Position numbers and translations under genes: made by a program | The notes under the pieces: generated by a model | What the model saw: only the letters and a program-made list of their open reading frames with translations | Told to the model about the DNA's origin: nothing | Databases searched by the model: none | Origin: Streptomyces liliiviolaceus | Lineage (GTDB): Bacteria; Actinomycetota; Actinomycetes; Streptomycetales; Streptomycetaceae | Direction: 5' to 3' | Assembly: GCF_018070025.1 (NCBI RefSeq) | Contig: NZ_JAGPYQ010000002.1 | Location: 868,001-932,000 of the forward strand | DNA length: 64,000 nt | Shown: piece after piece, positions 52,760 through 61,976 of the stretch | How the letters are laid out: each line of letters begins with the position of its first letter | Position numbering within the stretch: the first letter of the stretch is position 1

Positions 52760-54184
52760 ATGGACCTCGGCGTGCGCTGGAAACTGCACGGTGACGGGCG
52801 GTCGCCCGCACCCGGAGCGGTCGTCCGCCCCGACGAACGGCTCTCGTGGCCACGGACGGCGGGCCTCGGCGCCCAGCACGTGGTGGCGATGTTCGGGGCA
52901 TCCTTCGTAGCGCCCGTCCTGATGGGTCTCGACCCGAATCTGGCGATCATGATGTCGGGCGTCTCGACGGTGATCTTCCTGCTCGCGACCCGCGGCCGGG
53001 TACCCAGTTATCTGGGCTGCTCGCTCTCCTTCGTGGGCGTCGCCGCGGTGATCCGGGCGCAGGGCGGCTCCAGCGCGACCGTGACAGGCGCCGTGTTCGT
53101 CGTGGGCGCCGTGCTGTTCCTGGTCGGCCTCGCGGTGCAGCGGTTCGGCGCGCGGATCATCCACGCCGCGATGCCGCCGATCGTCACGGGCGCGGTCGTC
53201 ATGCTGATCGGCTTCAACCTGGCCCCGGTCACCGCCGCCACCTACTGGCCGCAGGACCAGTGGACGGCGCTGCTCGTGATGCTGTTCACCGGTCTGGCGG
53301 TGGTGTGCCTGCGCGGTTTCTGGTCACGGATCGCGATCTTCCTCGGCCTGATCTTCGGGTACGGGATCTCGTGGCTCTTCGACCTGGTCTTCGGCCGGAT
53401 CCACTCGGCCGACGCGAGCGGCGAGGTCACCGACCACTGGCGGCTCGACCTCTCCGGTGTCGGCTCGGCGGACTGGATCGGGCTGCCGGCGTTCCACGGT
53501 CCGTCCTTCGAGTGGTCGGCGATCCTCGTGGCCCTGCCCGTCGTGATCGCGCTGGTCGCCGAGAACGCGGGCCATGTGAAGGCCGTCGGCGAGATGACCG
53601 GCGACCCGCTGGACGACAAACTGGGCACCGCGATCTCCGCGGACGGCGTCGGCTCGATGCTCTCCACCGCCGTGGGCGGCCCGCCCAACACCACGTACTC
53701 CGAGAACATCGGTGTCATGGCGGCGACCCGGGTCTACTCCACGGCCGCCTACTGGGCCGCCGCCGGCTTCGCGCTGCTCTTCGGGCTCTGCCCGAAGTTC
53801 GGCGCGGTCGTGGCCGCCATCCCGGGCGGGGTGCTCGGCGGGATCACCGTCATCCTGTACGGCATGATCGGCCTGCTCGGCGCGCAGATCTGGCTCAACG
53901 CCGGGGTGGACCTGCGCAATCCGCTGAACCTGGTACCGGCCGCGGCGGGCATCATCATCGGCGTCGGCGACGTCACGATGAAGTTCACCGACACCTTCTC
54001 GCTGAGCGGTATCGCGCTCGGCACGCTCGTCGTCATCACCGGCTACCACGCGCTGCGGGCGATGGCCCCCGCGCACCTCAAGTCGCAGGAACCGCTGCTG
54101 GACGAGGGCACGTCCTCCTACAGCTCCGAAGGCGGCCCCGGGGCCGGCTCCGGCCCGACGGACGGTCAGCGCGCCAAGTCGTAG
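52760..54184 (+). CDS. Nucleobase:cation symporter-2 family permease (uracil/xanthine type)
   Basis: 474 residues from ATG 52760 (MDLGVRWKLHGDGRSP); a GTG eight codons earlier has no better ribosome site. About 14 hydrophobic segments. Family motifs are LGAQHVVAMFGASFVAPVLM, VALVAENAGHVKAVGEMTG (QNxG-like region) and GGPPNTTYSENIGVMAATRV. This fits uracil permeases of the UraA group. The C-terminal tail is hydrophilic. Its end overlaps the convergent GH6 gene by 19 bp. Confidence 0.92.
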   Translation: MDLGVRWKLHGDGRSPAPGAVVRPDERLSWPRTAGLGAQHVVAMFGASFVAPVLMGLDPNLAIMMSGVSTVIFLLATRGRVPSYLGCSLSFVGVAAVIRAQGGSSATVTGAVFVVGAVLFLVGLAVQRFGARIIHAAMPPIVTGAVVMLIGFNLAPVTAATYWPQDQWTALLVMLFTGLAVVCLRGFWSRIAIFLGLIFGYGISWLFDLVFGRIHSADASGEVTDHWRLDLSGVGSADWIGLPAFHGPSFEWSAILVALPVVIALVAENAGHVKAVGEMTGDPLDDKLGTAISADGVGSMLSTAVGGPPNTTYSENIGVMAATRVYSTAAYWAAAGFALLFGLCPKFGAVVAAIPGGVLGGITVILYGMIGLLGAQIWLNAGVDLRNPLNLVPAAAGIIIGVGDVTMKFTDTFSLSGIALGTLVVITGYHALRAMAPAHLKSQEPLLDEGTSSYSSEGGPGAGSGPTDGQRAKS

Positions 54185-55371
54185 GCGTAGTCCGGCGTGA
54201 ACGTTCCCGGCGTACCCCGGCAGCCGTCGGACTCGCCCGGCAGCTTCACCCACAGATAGGCGTCGATCCTGGCCTCTCCGGTGCTCAGGGTCGGCGCCTG
54301 TCCCAGTTTGCGGCCCGCGGGGTCGCACCACTCGCCGTCGGCCGGGGCGCCGTTGCCGTTGCGGCTGGTGTCGATGACGGCTCCCAGGCTCGCCGGGCCG
54401 CCGAGCGCGTCGAGGGTCCGGCGGGCGTACGCGACCTCGTCGCCCGTGCGGTTGAAGTTGGAGACGTTGCTGAAGATCCCGTCCGAGGAGGCGCCGGACG
54501 CGGCTCCGGCCCGGCGCAGCAGTCCGGCCTGCTTCCGCGGCGAGTTCCAGTCCGAGTGGCCCGCGTCGAAGTAGACCCGCGCGTTCGGATTCGCGGTCTT
54601 CAGAACCCGGCCGGCGCGGGCCAACGCGTCGAAACGGGCAGTCCGTTGCCCCTCGGAGAGACAGTCCGACTGGGCGATCGCGTCGGGCTCCAGGATCACC
54701 ACGACCTCACGGCTGCCGAGGCCCGCCGCGAACTTCTCGATCCACCCGTCGTACGCGCCGAGGTCGGGCGCGCCGCCCTGCGAGGCCCCGCCGCAGTCGC
54801 GGTCCGGTATCGCGTACGGGACGACGACGGGCACGCCGCCCTTCGCCGCCCCGGCCGAGGTGACCGCCCTGACGCGGGCGGTGATGTTCGACGGCGTGTA
54901 GTCCGCGAACCAGACCGCGGCGGGGCGGTCGGCTATCCGGGACTCGATGACCGGGCGGCGCGGGTCGTCGGGGTTGGCCCGGACCCAGTCCAGGACCTGG
55001 GAGTCGCCGTGGCGGTACAGCCGCGCGGACGCGGGCTCGGTCCTCGGCTCCGCTGCCACGGACTTCGACGGCTTCGGGCCTGGCCTCGCCTTCGACGCCG
55101 ACGCGGACGGCGAGGGCGAGGGCGACGGGGAGCCGGAGGTCGCCGACGGCAGAGGGGTGGGCAGGTAGGGCAGCGGCTGCAGGAAGGGTGTGCCGGACAC
55201 GTCGGGGCGCGCCTCGTCTCCGCCCCCACCGCCGTCCAGCGCGGACATCACCCCCGTCACGGTGCCGGCCGCGACGACGGCGGAGGCCAGCGCCACCATG
55301 GCACCGCGCCGGGCGGCGCGTCGGCGCTCCGCCCGGCGGGCGGCCAGACGCTCGGCACGTCGGACTGACAC
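54166..55371 (-). CDS. GH6-family glycoside hydrolase (endoglucanase-like)
   Basis: 401 residues from GTG 55371, with GGAGGAGGGGGAG upstream. A basic N-terminus then one hydrophobic segment at about 25-46 (MVALASAVVAAGTVTGVMSA) gives a signal anchor. A Pro/Ser-rich linker (about 62-95) leads to the GH6 catalytic domain. Key motifs are YAIPDRDCGG with the proposed catalytic acid Asp, VVVILEPDAIAQSDC, YFDAGHSDWNSP, VSNFNRTGDEVAYAR and DTSRNGNGAPADGEWCDPAG. GH6 enzymes cut beta-1,4-glucans with inversion. No cellulose-binding domain is present, so it may act on the cell's own glucan at the hyphal tip or on soluble glucans. Confidence 0.93.
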   Translation of the reverse strand: MSVRRAERLAARRAERRRAARRGAMVALASAVVAAGTVTGVMSALDGGGGGDEARPDVSGTPFLQPLPYLPTPLPSATSGSPSPSPSPSASASKARPGPKPSKSVAAEPRTEPASARLYRHGDSQVLDWVRANPDDPRRPVIESRIADRPAAVWFADYTPSNITARVRAVTSAGAAKGGVPVVVPYAIPDRDCGGASQGGAPDLGAYDGWIEKFAAGLGSREVVVILEPDAIAQSDCLSEGQRTARFDALARAGRVLKTANPNARVYFDAGHSDWNSPRKQAGLLRRAGAASGASSDGIFSNVSNFNRTGDEVAYARRTLDALGGPASLGAVIDTSRNGNGAPADGEWCDPAGRKLGQAPTLSTGEARIDAYLWVKLPGESDGCRGTPGTFTPDYAYDLAR

Positions 55372-55471
55372 GTGGTGCTCCCCCTCCTCCGGGTCCCGCG
55401 TAATCCCCCGTTCTGGGGAAGCGACCGGCCCGGCGGCCCTCGGCACAGCCTAGGCCTGGGACCCTGCCCCC

Positions 55472-56203
55472 ATGGTGCGGTTGGAGCGCTTCGCGCAAGA
55501 CACGGTCCTCGTCCACGGCCTCGACGCGGTGGTACGCCGTATGCGTGCGCTCGACGCGCTCTGGCCGGAGCGGGACGGTGTCGCGGTCTTCAACCGGGTG
55601 TACCTCGCCGTCACCGAGGAGGTCTCCAGACGTGTGGACGCGGGGCACTTCAGCGACGTACGGGCCGCGGTCACGCTGGATGTGCGGTTCGCGGAGCGGT
55701 ACCTCGGGGCGGTCGAGGCGGTCGCCCGGGACCGCCGGCCGCCCGCCTGCTGGCGGCCGCTGTTCCAGTTGCGGGGGCATCCGGGGGTACGTCCGCTGCA
55801 GTTCGCCCTCGCCGGTATCAATGCGCACATCGGGCACGATCTCGCGCTCGCGGTGGTGGACGCGTGTCGTACGCTCGGCTGCGAACCGGGGGAGCTGGAG
55901 GACGAGTTCGACCGGGTCGGCGAGGTCCTGATCTCTCTGGAGGAGCGGATCCGTGAGGACCTGATGCCGGGGCCCGACCTGCTCCAGATCGCCGATCCGC
56001 TGACGCATCTGCTGGGGGCGTGGAGCCTCGACCGGGCCCGGGACGCGGCGTGGTCCGCTGCGCGGGCGGTCTGGGCGTTGCGGGAACTCCCCGACATGGC
56101 GGAGGAGTTCACGGACCGCCTCGACGCGGGGGTGGGCCTGGTCGGCCGCTGCCTACTCACACCCCTGGAGCCCCCGCCCTACAGGGCACGGCCCGCCCGC
56201 TGA
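55472..56203 (+). CDS. DUF5995 family protein
   Basis: 243 residues, ATG start (MVRLERFAQDTVLVHGLDAV). All-helical, with RMRALDALWPERDGVAVFNR, YLAVTEEVSRRVDAGHFSD, LAGINAHIGHDLALAVVDAC and GAWSLDRARDAAWSAARAVW. These fit DUF5995, a family with conserved His/Asp residues (NAHIGHDL) that may bind metal. Function unknown. No signal peptide. Followed by a cluster of interspersed repeats. Confidence 0.85.
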   Translation: MVRLERFAQDTVLVHGLDAVVRRMRALDALWPERDGVAVFNRVYLAVTEEVSRRVDAGHFSDVRAAVTLDVRFAERYLGAVEAVARDRRPPACWRPLFQLRGHPGVRPLQFALAGINAHIGHDLALAVVDACRTLGCEPGELEDEFDRVGEVLISLEERIREDLMPGPDLLQIADPLTHLLGAWSLDRARDAAWSAARAVWALRELPDMAEEFTDRLDAGVGLVGRCLLTPLEPPPYRARPAR

Positions 56204-56219
56204 TCACCTGCGGCCCCGG

Positions 56220-56540
56220 TGGGGGCTGGTCGCGCAGTTCCCCGCGCCCCTGAAGGGGCACGCCCCTGGGGTAGTGACCTGTCTACCGGTCGGTGGGGGC
56301 TGAGCGCGCAGTTCCCCGCGCCCCTTAAGGGCGCAGGCCCCGCCAGGGGCGCGAGGAACGGCGCGGCCCGCCCCCGCTGGCCCGCAGACTCATGGCCACG
56401 CGCGGCGCCCGCCCCTCAGGGGCGCGGGGAACTGCGCGCTCAGCCCCCACCGGCCCGCAGAGAAAACCGAACCAAGGGGCGGTGCCCCGTCAGGGGCGCG
56501 GGGAACTGCGCGCTCAGCCCCCGCCGGGGCCGCGGGCAAA
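56220..56540. repeat. Cluster of five short interspersed repeats in both orientations
   Basis: Two minus-orientation copies near 56227-56252 and 56296-56322 (next to the DUF5995 gene) are followed by three plus-orientation copies near 56345, 56415 and 56494 (next to the amine oxidase gene). Variants of the tail include GCGCGCTCAGCCCCCACCGG. Confidence 0.85.
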
Positions 56541-56579
56541 GGCAGGACGGGCAGCGGCGCTCGCCCCCGGAGGGGGACC

Positions 56580-58271
56580 TCAGTCCTCCGGGAGTTCCAG
56601 CGGGGCTATCTCGTCGTAGACGTCCCCGGGCCCGGGATTGCCCGCATCGGTCCCACCACCGAAGTGGTGCATGACCCCCCACACCGCGTTGAGAGCGGTC
56701 TGCACAGCCCCCTCCGCCCACCCCGCCGTCCACGAGATGTCGTCCCCCGCGAGGAAGATCCCCCGCTTGTCCTCGGGCAGCCGGTCCTGCATGAAGTGCG
56801 TGAACAGGCGCCGCTGATACCGGTAGTGACCAGGCAGGTTCGCCTTGAACGCGCCCATGAAGTACGGCTCGTTCTCCCAGGACACGGTCACCGGACTGCC
56901 GATGACGTGCTTCCTGATGTCGACCTTCGGATAGATCTCCCCGAGCGACTTCAGCATCACCTCCATCCGCTCGTTCGCGGACAGCGGCAACCACTTCAGA
57001 CTGTCGTCGCACCACGTGTAGGAGAGGCAGATGACAGCGGGCCGGTCCGGGCCGTTGTCGAGGAGGTAAGTGCCCCGCGTCATACGGTCGGTGAGCGTCA
57101 TCGACATGACGTCCCGCCCGGTCTCCGCGTCCTTGTCCAGCCAGAACGGCCGGTCCACCGGCACGAACAGCTTGGAGCTCTCCATGTAGTGCGTGCGCTC
57201 GATCGCCGTCCAGTGGTCGATCGGGAACAGCGCGTCGTCGCAGGCGACCTTGGACAGCAGCATCCAGGACTGCGCGGTGAAGACCGCCGCCCGGTACGTA
57301 CGGATGTCACCGGCGGCGTCGGTCACGGTGATCCGGTTGCCCGCGGTGCGGTTGAGCCGGGTCACGGCCGGCCGCGGCTCCCCGCCGTGCAGCGAGGCCA
57401 GCGAGGTCCCGTACGCCCAGTGCACGATCTTCTCGGGCTCGCGCTCCCACAGGCGCAGCGGCAGCTGCTGGCTGCCGCCGACGATCCCGCGGTGGTGGTC
57501 GTCGGCCTCGGTGTAGACGACGCGCAGGATCTCCAGGATGGAGTTCGGGAAGTCGGTGTCCCAGCCGCCCGTGCCGAAGCCGACCTGCCCGAAGATCTCC
57601 CGGTGCCGGAAGGACCTGAAGGCCGTCGAGTCACAGAGGAATCCGTAGAAGGTCTGGTTGTCGAGCTTCTCGACGAGCTTCGCCCAGATCTCCCGGATGC
57701 GCGGCACGTCCCGCTCGCGCATCGCCTGGTTCATGTCGGAGAAGTCGGCGCCCTCCTCCAGGCAGGCGTTCCAGGCGGCGGCGACGTCCCGGTAGACCTG
57801 CGGCAGGTCGGCGAGCGTCCGGGCGTAGTGCGACTCGCCCTTGAGGTCGACGACGGTCGAGGGCGTGGTCTCGGAGAGCGGGTTGGGGAACGGTTCGGTC
57901 CGCAGCCCCACCAGGTCGATGTAGTGCTGGAGCGCCGTGGAGGAGGGCGGAAAGCGCATGGCGCCCATCTCGGCGGTCAGCGAGGGGTCGCAGCCCTCGA
58001 ACCCGACCGTCCGCAGCCGCCCGCCGATCTTGTCCGCCTCGTACACGACGGGCTTGAGGCCCATCTTCATCAGCTCGTACGCCGTCACGATGCCGGAGAG
58101 GCCGCCGCCGATGACCGCCACCTCGGTGCCCAGCTCGGTCGCGGGTATCTGGCCGAGTCCCGCGGGGTGCGCGAGGAAGTCGTCGTACGCGTACGGGAAG
58201 TCCGGGCCGAACATGGTGATCGGCGGCTGCGCGTCGGTGTGCGGGACGGCGGGGGGCACCGTGGACGTCAT
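56580..58271 (-). CDS. davB: Flavin monoamine oxidase family, L-lysine 2-monooxygenase-like
   Basis: 563 residues from ATG 58271 (MTSTVPPAVPHTDAQPPITM). The FAD-binding motif EVAVIGGGLSGIVTAYELMK is at about 50-69, with YEADKIGGRLRTV after it. The C-terminal FAD segment is GIFLAGDDISWTAGWAEGAV. The length and the partner gene (a nitrilase-type amidase 53 bp upstream) match DavB, which converts L-lysine to 5-aminopentanamide, CO2 and water. Other L-amino-acid monooxygenases or oxidases of the group (tryptophan, phenylalanine) are possible alternatives. Confidence 0.85.
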   Translation of the reverse strand: MTSTVPPAVPHTDAQPPITMFGPDFPYAYDDFLAHPAGLGQIPATELGTEVAVIGGGLSGIVTAYELMKMGLKPVVYEADKIGGRLRTVGFEGCDPSLTAEMGAMRFPPSSTALQHYIDLVGLRTEPFPNPLSETTPSTVVDLKGESHYARTLADLPQVYRDVAAAWNACLEEGADFSDMNQAMRERDVPRIREIWAKLVEKLDNQTFYGFLCDSTAFRSFRHREIFGQVGFGTGGWDTDFPNSILEILRVVYTEADDHHRGIVGGSQQLPLRLWEREPEKIVHWAYGTSLASLHGGEPRPAVTRLNRTAGNRITVTDAAGDIRTYRAAVFTAQSWMLLSKVACDDALFPIDHWTAIERTHYMESSKLFVPVDRPFWLDKDAETGRDVMSMTLTDRMTRGTYLLDNGPDRPAVICLSYTWCDDSLKWLPLSANERMEVMLKSLGEIYPKVDIRKHVIGSPVTVSWENEPYFMGAFKANLPGHYRYQRRLFTHFMQDRLPEDKRGIFLAGDDISWTAGWAEGAVQTALNAVWGVMHHFGGGTDAGNPGPGDVYDEIAPLELPED

Positions 58272-58324
58272 GGGGTACGGACTCCTTGCGCGAAAGCTGG
58301 GGGGGGTGGGGCTGGTGGTTCTCG

Positions 58325-59131
58325 TCAGGTCGTACGGGGGTGTCGGCCGAGGGCCCCGTAGAGGCCGGGGCGGCGGTCCTTCAGGTACGGGTTGGCCTCG
58401 CGCGAGGCGGCGAGGAACACCGGGTCCACGTCGCCGAGGACGAGTTCCTCGGTGCGGCCCGCGCGGGCCCGGGCGCCGCCGTCGGGTCCTGCCAGCGTGG
58501 AGAGCCCGACGAACTCGAACTCCCCTTCCGTGCCGACCCGGTTGACGTACGCGACGTACAGCTGGTTCTCGAAGGCCCGTACGGGCACGACGGACTCGGC
58601 GACGAACTGGAACGGATGCATCTGGGCCGTGGGCACCACGAGCAGATCGGTGCCGGCGAGGGCGTGCGCGCGGACGTTCTCCGGGAACTCCACGTCGTAG
58701 CAGATCATGAGACCCACACGGAGACCGTCCAGCTCGGCCTGGACGACCGGCTCGTCGCCGGGCGTGAACCACTCCTGCTCGAAGCAGCCGAAGAGATGGG
58801 TCTTGCGGTAGTTCGCGAGGCGCGTGCCGTCGGCGGAGATGAGCTGCGCGGAGTTGAAGACCAGGTCCGACGCACGCTCCGGGTAGCCGTAGACGACGGC
58901 GAGGCCGTGCCGCCCGGCGATCTCGGCGATCTCGTCCGCGGAGTCCCCGTCGGCGGGCTCGGCGAGCCGGTGCACGTCGGCGCCGATCGCGTACCCGGTG
59001 AGGAACAGCTCCGGGGCGATCAGCAGCCCGGCGCCCGCGGCGGCGGCACGGCCCGCGGCCTCGTCGAGGACCTTGAGGTTCCCGACGACGGATCCGGGGC
59101 GGCCGGAGCTCTGGAGCAGGGCGGTGCGCAT
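58325..59131 (-). CDS. davA: Nitrilase-superfamily amidase, 5-aminopentanamidase-like
   Basis: 268 residues, ATG start (MRTALLQSSGRPGSVVGNLK). The catalytic triad of the carbon-nitrogen hydrolases is visible: Glu41 (IAPELF), Lys110 (YRKTHLF) and Cys144 (MICYDVEFPE). In the lysine 5-aminovalerate route this enzyme deaminates 5-aminopentanamide made by DavB. First gene of the pair. Three CGTTGCG boxes lie 90-155 bp upstream. Confidence 0.87.
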   Translation of the reverse strand: MRTALLQSSGRPGSVVGNLKVLDEAAGRAAAAGAGLLIAPELFLTGYAIGADVHRLAEPADGDSADEIAEIAGRHGLAVVYGYPERASDLVFNSAQLISADGTRLANYRKTHLFGCFEQEWFTPGDEPVVQAELDGLRVGLMICYDVEFPENVRAHALAGTDLLVVPTAQMHPFQFVAESVVPVRAFENQLYVAYVNRVGTEGEFEFVGLSTLAGPDGGARARAGRTEELVLGDVDPVFLAASREANPYLKDRRPGLYGALGRHPRTT

Positions 59132-59222
59132 GCGTGTTCCTCACCGGGCGGAAGGGGTGTCGGGGGCCGGACTGGCGGCCAGATCGACGGTACGGGCGGG
59201 GGGTCGGGCGGACAAGGAGGAG

Positions 59223-59283
59223 CCGTTGCGTGCCGGTGCGCGCATCGTTGCGTCCTTCAGCTGTCTCGCGACGATTCGTTGCG
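59223..59283. promoter_or_regulatory. Three CGTTGCG boxes upstream of davA
   Basis: CCGTTGCG (59223), ATCGTTGCG (59244) and TTCGTTGCG (59275). The latter two are 31 bp apart, and a similar pair occurs upstream of the amino-acid permease (63602-63640). Likely a shared regulator site. No gene lies in the rest of this 306-base region. Confidence 0.5.
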
Positions 59284-59437
59284 TGGCCCAGGCCTGAAAA
59301 CTCTCATCCTGTGGGTTGAGGCCGCGGACGCTCATCAGCCGGGCGGTCGACCCGGAGTGACGTCCACGGCGGGATGTGACGCGTACCGGGCGCCGGGACA
59401 GTGAGAGCCGTCCGCACCACCCACCGGAAGGAGCGTC

Positions 59438-60034
59438 ATGAACCGCCGATGGACATTCGGGAACCGCGGCAGGAGGACCGCCGTGCTGGGCGCGGCCCTG
59501 CTTCTCACCGCCGGACTCGCCGGATCGGCGACCGCGTTCGGAGCGGAGGACGGGCCGGCCTCCGCAACCGCCTCCGCGACCGCCTCCGGCAAGGCCGCGC
59601 GGGAGGCCGCCGCGCTCACCGGCAGCGCGAAGCTGTACCGGTCCGCCGGTGACGACATCACGTTCTCCTTCGACGCGCGTCTGGCGGCGAAGGACAACGA
59701 CGATCCGCTGAAGGCGACGGGCACCTTCGAGTGGAGCCACTACGCCGGCGGCGAAGGCGCGTGGGCGAAGGCCGAGGTGGACTGCCTGCTCACCGGCGGC
59801 AGGGTGGCGGTCGTCTCCGGTGTGATCACCGACTCCGATCTGCCCGGTGCGAAGGGCAAACGGGTCGGTGTCACCGTCCACGACACCGGACGGCACGACC
59901 GTCTCGGCTACAGCTGGGCCGCCACGGGCGGCCCCGTCGGGGGCCTGCCCAGGTGCGTCAGCTCCGCGCCCTTCGAGAAGGTGAAGAAGGGCACGGGCGA
60001 CTTCACGGTCGTGCCGTGGCTTCCGAAGTTCTAG
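59438..60034 (+). CDS. Small secreted protein of unknown function
   Basis: 198 residues, ATG start with GGAAGGAG upstream. Signal peptide: RRTAVLGAALLLTAGLAGSA with cleavage near residue 34. The mature part is beta-rich (ITFSFDARLAAKDNDDPLKA, GTFEWSHYAGGEGAWAKAEV) with two cysteines (DCLLTGG and PRCVSSA) that could form a disulfide. I recall similar secreted proteins in Streptomyces but no family function. The last 32 bases overlap the convergent MFS gene. Confidence 0.85.
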   Translation: MNRRWTFGNRGRRTAVLGAALLLTAGLAGSATAFGAEDGPASATASATASGKAAREAAALTGSAKLYRSAGDDITFSFDARLAAKDNDDPLKATGTFEWSHYAGGEGAWAKAEVDCLLTGGRVAVVSGVITDSDLPGAKGKRVGVTVHDTGRHDRLGYSWAATGGPVGGLPRCVSSAPFEKVKKGTGDFTVVPWLPKF

Positions 60035-61202
60035 CCGCGCTCCTCCCGGCGGCGACGATCAGCGCCGTGAGGAGATAGGGCACCGCCGACAGTGCGAAGG
60101 CGGTGGCGTGCGAGGTCGCCGACCCGACCACCGCGTAGGCGCCGAACACGGCGACGGTGGCCAGGTCGGTGCCGACCCCGGCGACGGAGGTCAGGGTGGC
60201 CCGGCCGGTTCCCTCGATGCTCTCCTGGAGCCGGGCGTCGGCCAGGACGCTCGCCAGCTGGAACCCGCAGAAGGCGACCGCGACCAGGCCGATCCCGGCC
60301 GGGGTGCGCGCCCCCGCGCCCAGGGCGAGCGCCAGCGCGGAGCCCGCCAGGATCCCGGCGAACCCGCCTCTGCCCCACCGCTGGGCCGGTCCGGCCAGCA
60401 GCCCGCCGACCGTCGCTCCCGCCCAGACCAGCAACAGCCAGTGCGACACGTCGTTCTCGGCGACGCCCGTGTCCCGGACGAGCAGGGGCGTGTACTCGTC
60501 GAGGGCGCCCCACACCGCCGTGACGGCCGGTACGACCAGCAGGGCGGCGCGTACGGACCGGTCCGCGCGGGCCTCGGCGAACCCGGCCCGCAGCGGCCCG
60601 GCCCATCCCTCGCCGGACCTGGCCCCGGGGTCCGCCGCCCGGTGCTCGGGGAACCGTGTCGCGACGGCGGACGTCAGCAGACAGGCCAGCACACTGGCGG
60701 CCCCGACGACCGGATAGCCGCCGTACGCGAAGACCGGTCCGGCCAGGCCCATCGCCGCCATCACGCCCACGAGCCCCGCCGCCCGGGCCCGGCCCATCAC
60801 ACGCCCGTAACTGCCGCCGGCACCGAGCCGTTCGAGCTCCTCGTACACCAGCGCCTCCAGCGCGCCGGAGCCCAGCGCCCCTTTGATTCCCCAGAGCACG
60901 AACCCGAGGGCGAACGCCCAGTACGAGGGCACGAGCACCCAGAGCGTGAATCCGGCGGCGGTGAGCAGCGGCCCGACCCACAGGAGCAGCCGCCGTGAGA
61001 CGGCGTCGGCCCAGGCGCCGGACGGTATCTCCAGCACGACTCCGGTGACGGACCAGAGGGCGAAGAGCGAGGAGATCTGCCACACCGTGAGCCCGCTGTC
61101 GGCGAACAGCAACGCGTACACCGGGTAGAGCAGCACGAAGTCGTCGAGAAACGCATAGCCGTACAGCACGACGGCCAACCGCCGTGCGGAAGAGAGTGTC
61201 AT
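60003..61202 (-). CDS. MFS transporter
   Basis: 399 residues from ATG 61202 (MTLSSARRLAVVLYGYAFLD), GGAAGG upstream. About 12 hydrophobic segments; motif A-like loop EIPSGAWADAVSRRLLLWVG. DEYTPLLVRDTGVAENDVSH sits between halves. The group includes small-molecule efflux carriers of actinobacteria. Substrate unknown. A repeat cluster lies upstream, between this gene and the Lrp gene. Confidence 0.88.
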   Translation of the reverse strand: MTLSSARRLAVVLYGYAFLDDFVLLYPVYALLFADSGLTVWQISSLFALWSVTGVVLEIPSGAWADAVSRRLLLWVGPLLTAAGFTLWVLVPSYWAFALGFVLWGIKGALGSGALEALVYEELERLGAGGSYGRVMGRARAAGLVGVMAAMGLAGPVFAYGGYPVVGAASVLACLLTSAVATRFPEHRAADPGARSGEGWAGPLRAGFAEARADRSVRAALLVVPAVTAVWGALDEYTPLLVRDTGVAENDVSHWLLLVWAGATVGGLLAGPAQRWGRGGFAGILAGSALALALGAGARTPAGIGLVAVAFCGFQLASVLADARLQESIEGTGRATLTSVAGVGTDLATVAVFGAYAVVGSATSHATAFALSAVPYLLTALIVAAGRSAARTSEATARP

Positions 61203-61321
61203 GGGGCCTTCCCGAAAGAGCCACGAGGAGTCCGGACGCCGAAACACGGCATCCGAGGCGGCCCTCGGGAGGCACAACGTCTAACTCAATGTCGCCAGAT
61301 CACACCAAGATGCTAGCCCGC

Positions 61322-61490
61322 CTGCTTTCAGGGGCACGGGGAACGGCGCAGTCTTTTGCTTTTGAGGGGCGCGGGGAACGGCGCGAGCAACCCCCACCGA
61401 CCCGCACAGGAGCCCCTACGGGTCGCAAGAGGGCCGGCTTTTCAGGGGCGCGGGGAACTGCGCGACCAGCCCCCACCGGACCCGCAGCCG
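61322..61490 (+). repeat. Three short interspersed repeats downstream of the Lrp gene
   Basis: GGGGCACGGGGAACGGCGC at about 61331, GGGGCGCGGGGAACGGCGC at about 61366 and GGGGCGCGGGGAACTGCGC at about 61444, all in plus orientation, i.e. facing the Lrp 3' end. The first two are linked by AGTCTTTTGCTTTT, as in the cluster at 11.3 kb. Confidence 0.85.
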
Positions 61491-61513
61491 AACAACGCCC
61501 CCCAGCGGAAGCG

Positions 61514-61966
61514 TCACGTCGGCGCCCCGGAAGAAAACCTCCGCAACAACGGCGAAAGCACCAGCACGGACTTCGTCCGCTCGACGAACGCCTCCCCCGC
61601 GATCCGCTCAAGCACCCGCTCGAAGTGCCGCATGTCGGAGGCGAACACCTGCACCACCGCGTCCGCCTCCCCCGTGACGGTGGAAGCGGCCACCACCTCC
61701 TGATACCGCTCCAGCCCCCGCTGGATCGTCTCCGGCGAGGTGTTCCGGCGGCAGTAGATCTCGACGAACCCCTCGGTCTCCCACCCGAGCGCCGCGGGGT
61801 CCACCCGCACGGTGAACCCGGTGATGGCCCCACTGGACCGCAGCCGGTCCACCCGCCGCTTCACGGCGGGCGCGGACAGCCCGATCTCCTGCCCGATGTC
61901 GGCGTAGGAGCGCCGAGCGTCCTCGGCAAGGGCGTGCACGATACGTTCGTCGAGATCGTTCAGCAC
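61514..61966 (-). CDS. Lrp/AsnC-family regulator
   Basis: 150 residues from GTG 61966 (VLNDLDERIVHALAEDARRS). HTH at about 5-58 (YADIGQEIGLSAPAVKRRVD). RAM domain includes GFTVRVDPAALGWETEGFVE and STVTGEADAVVQVFASDMRH. Lies 10 bp behind an amino-acid permease gene on the same strand, so probably co-transcribed and controlling it. Candidate regulator of the CGTTGCG boxes shared with davA. Confidence 0.92.
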   Translation of the reverse strand: MLNDLDERIVHALAEDARRSYADIGQEIGLSAPAVKRRVDRLRSSGAITGFTVRVDPAALGWETEGFVEIYCRRNTSPETIQRGLERYQEVVAASTVTGEADAVVQVFASDMRHFERVLERIAGEAFVERTKSVLVLSPLLRRFSSGAPT

Positions 61967-61976
61967 TGCGGGTGGA

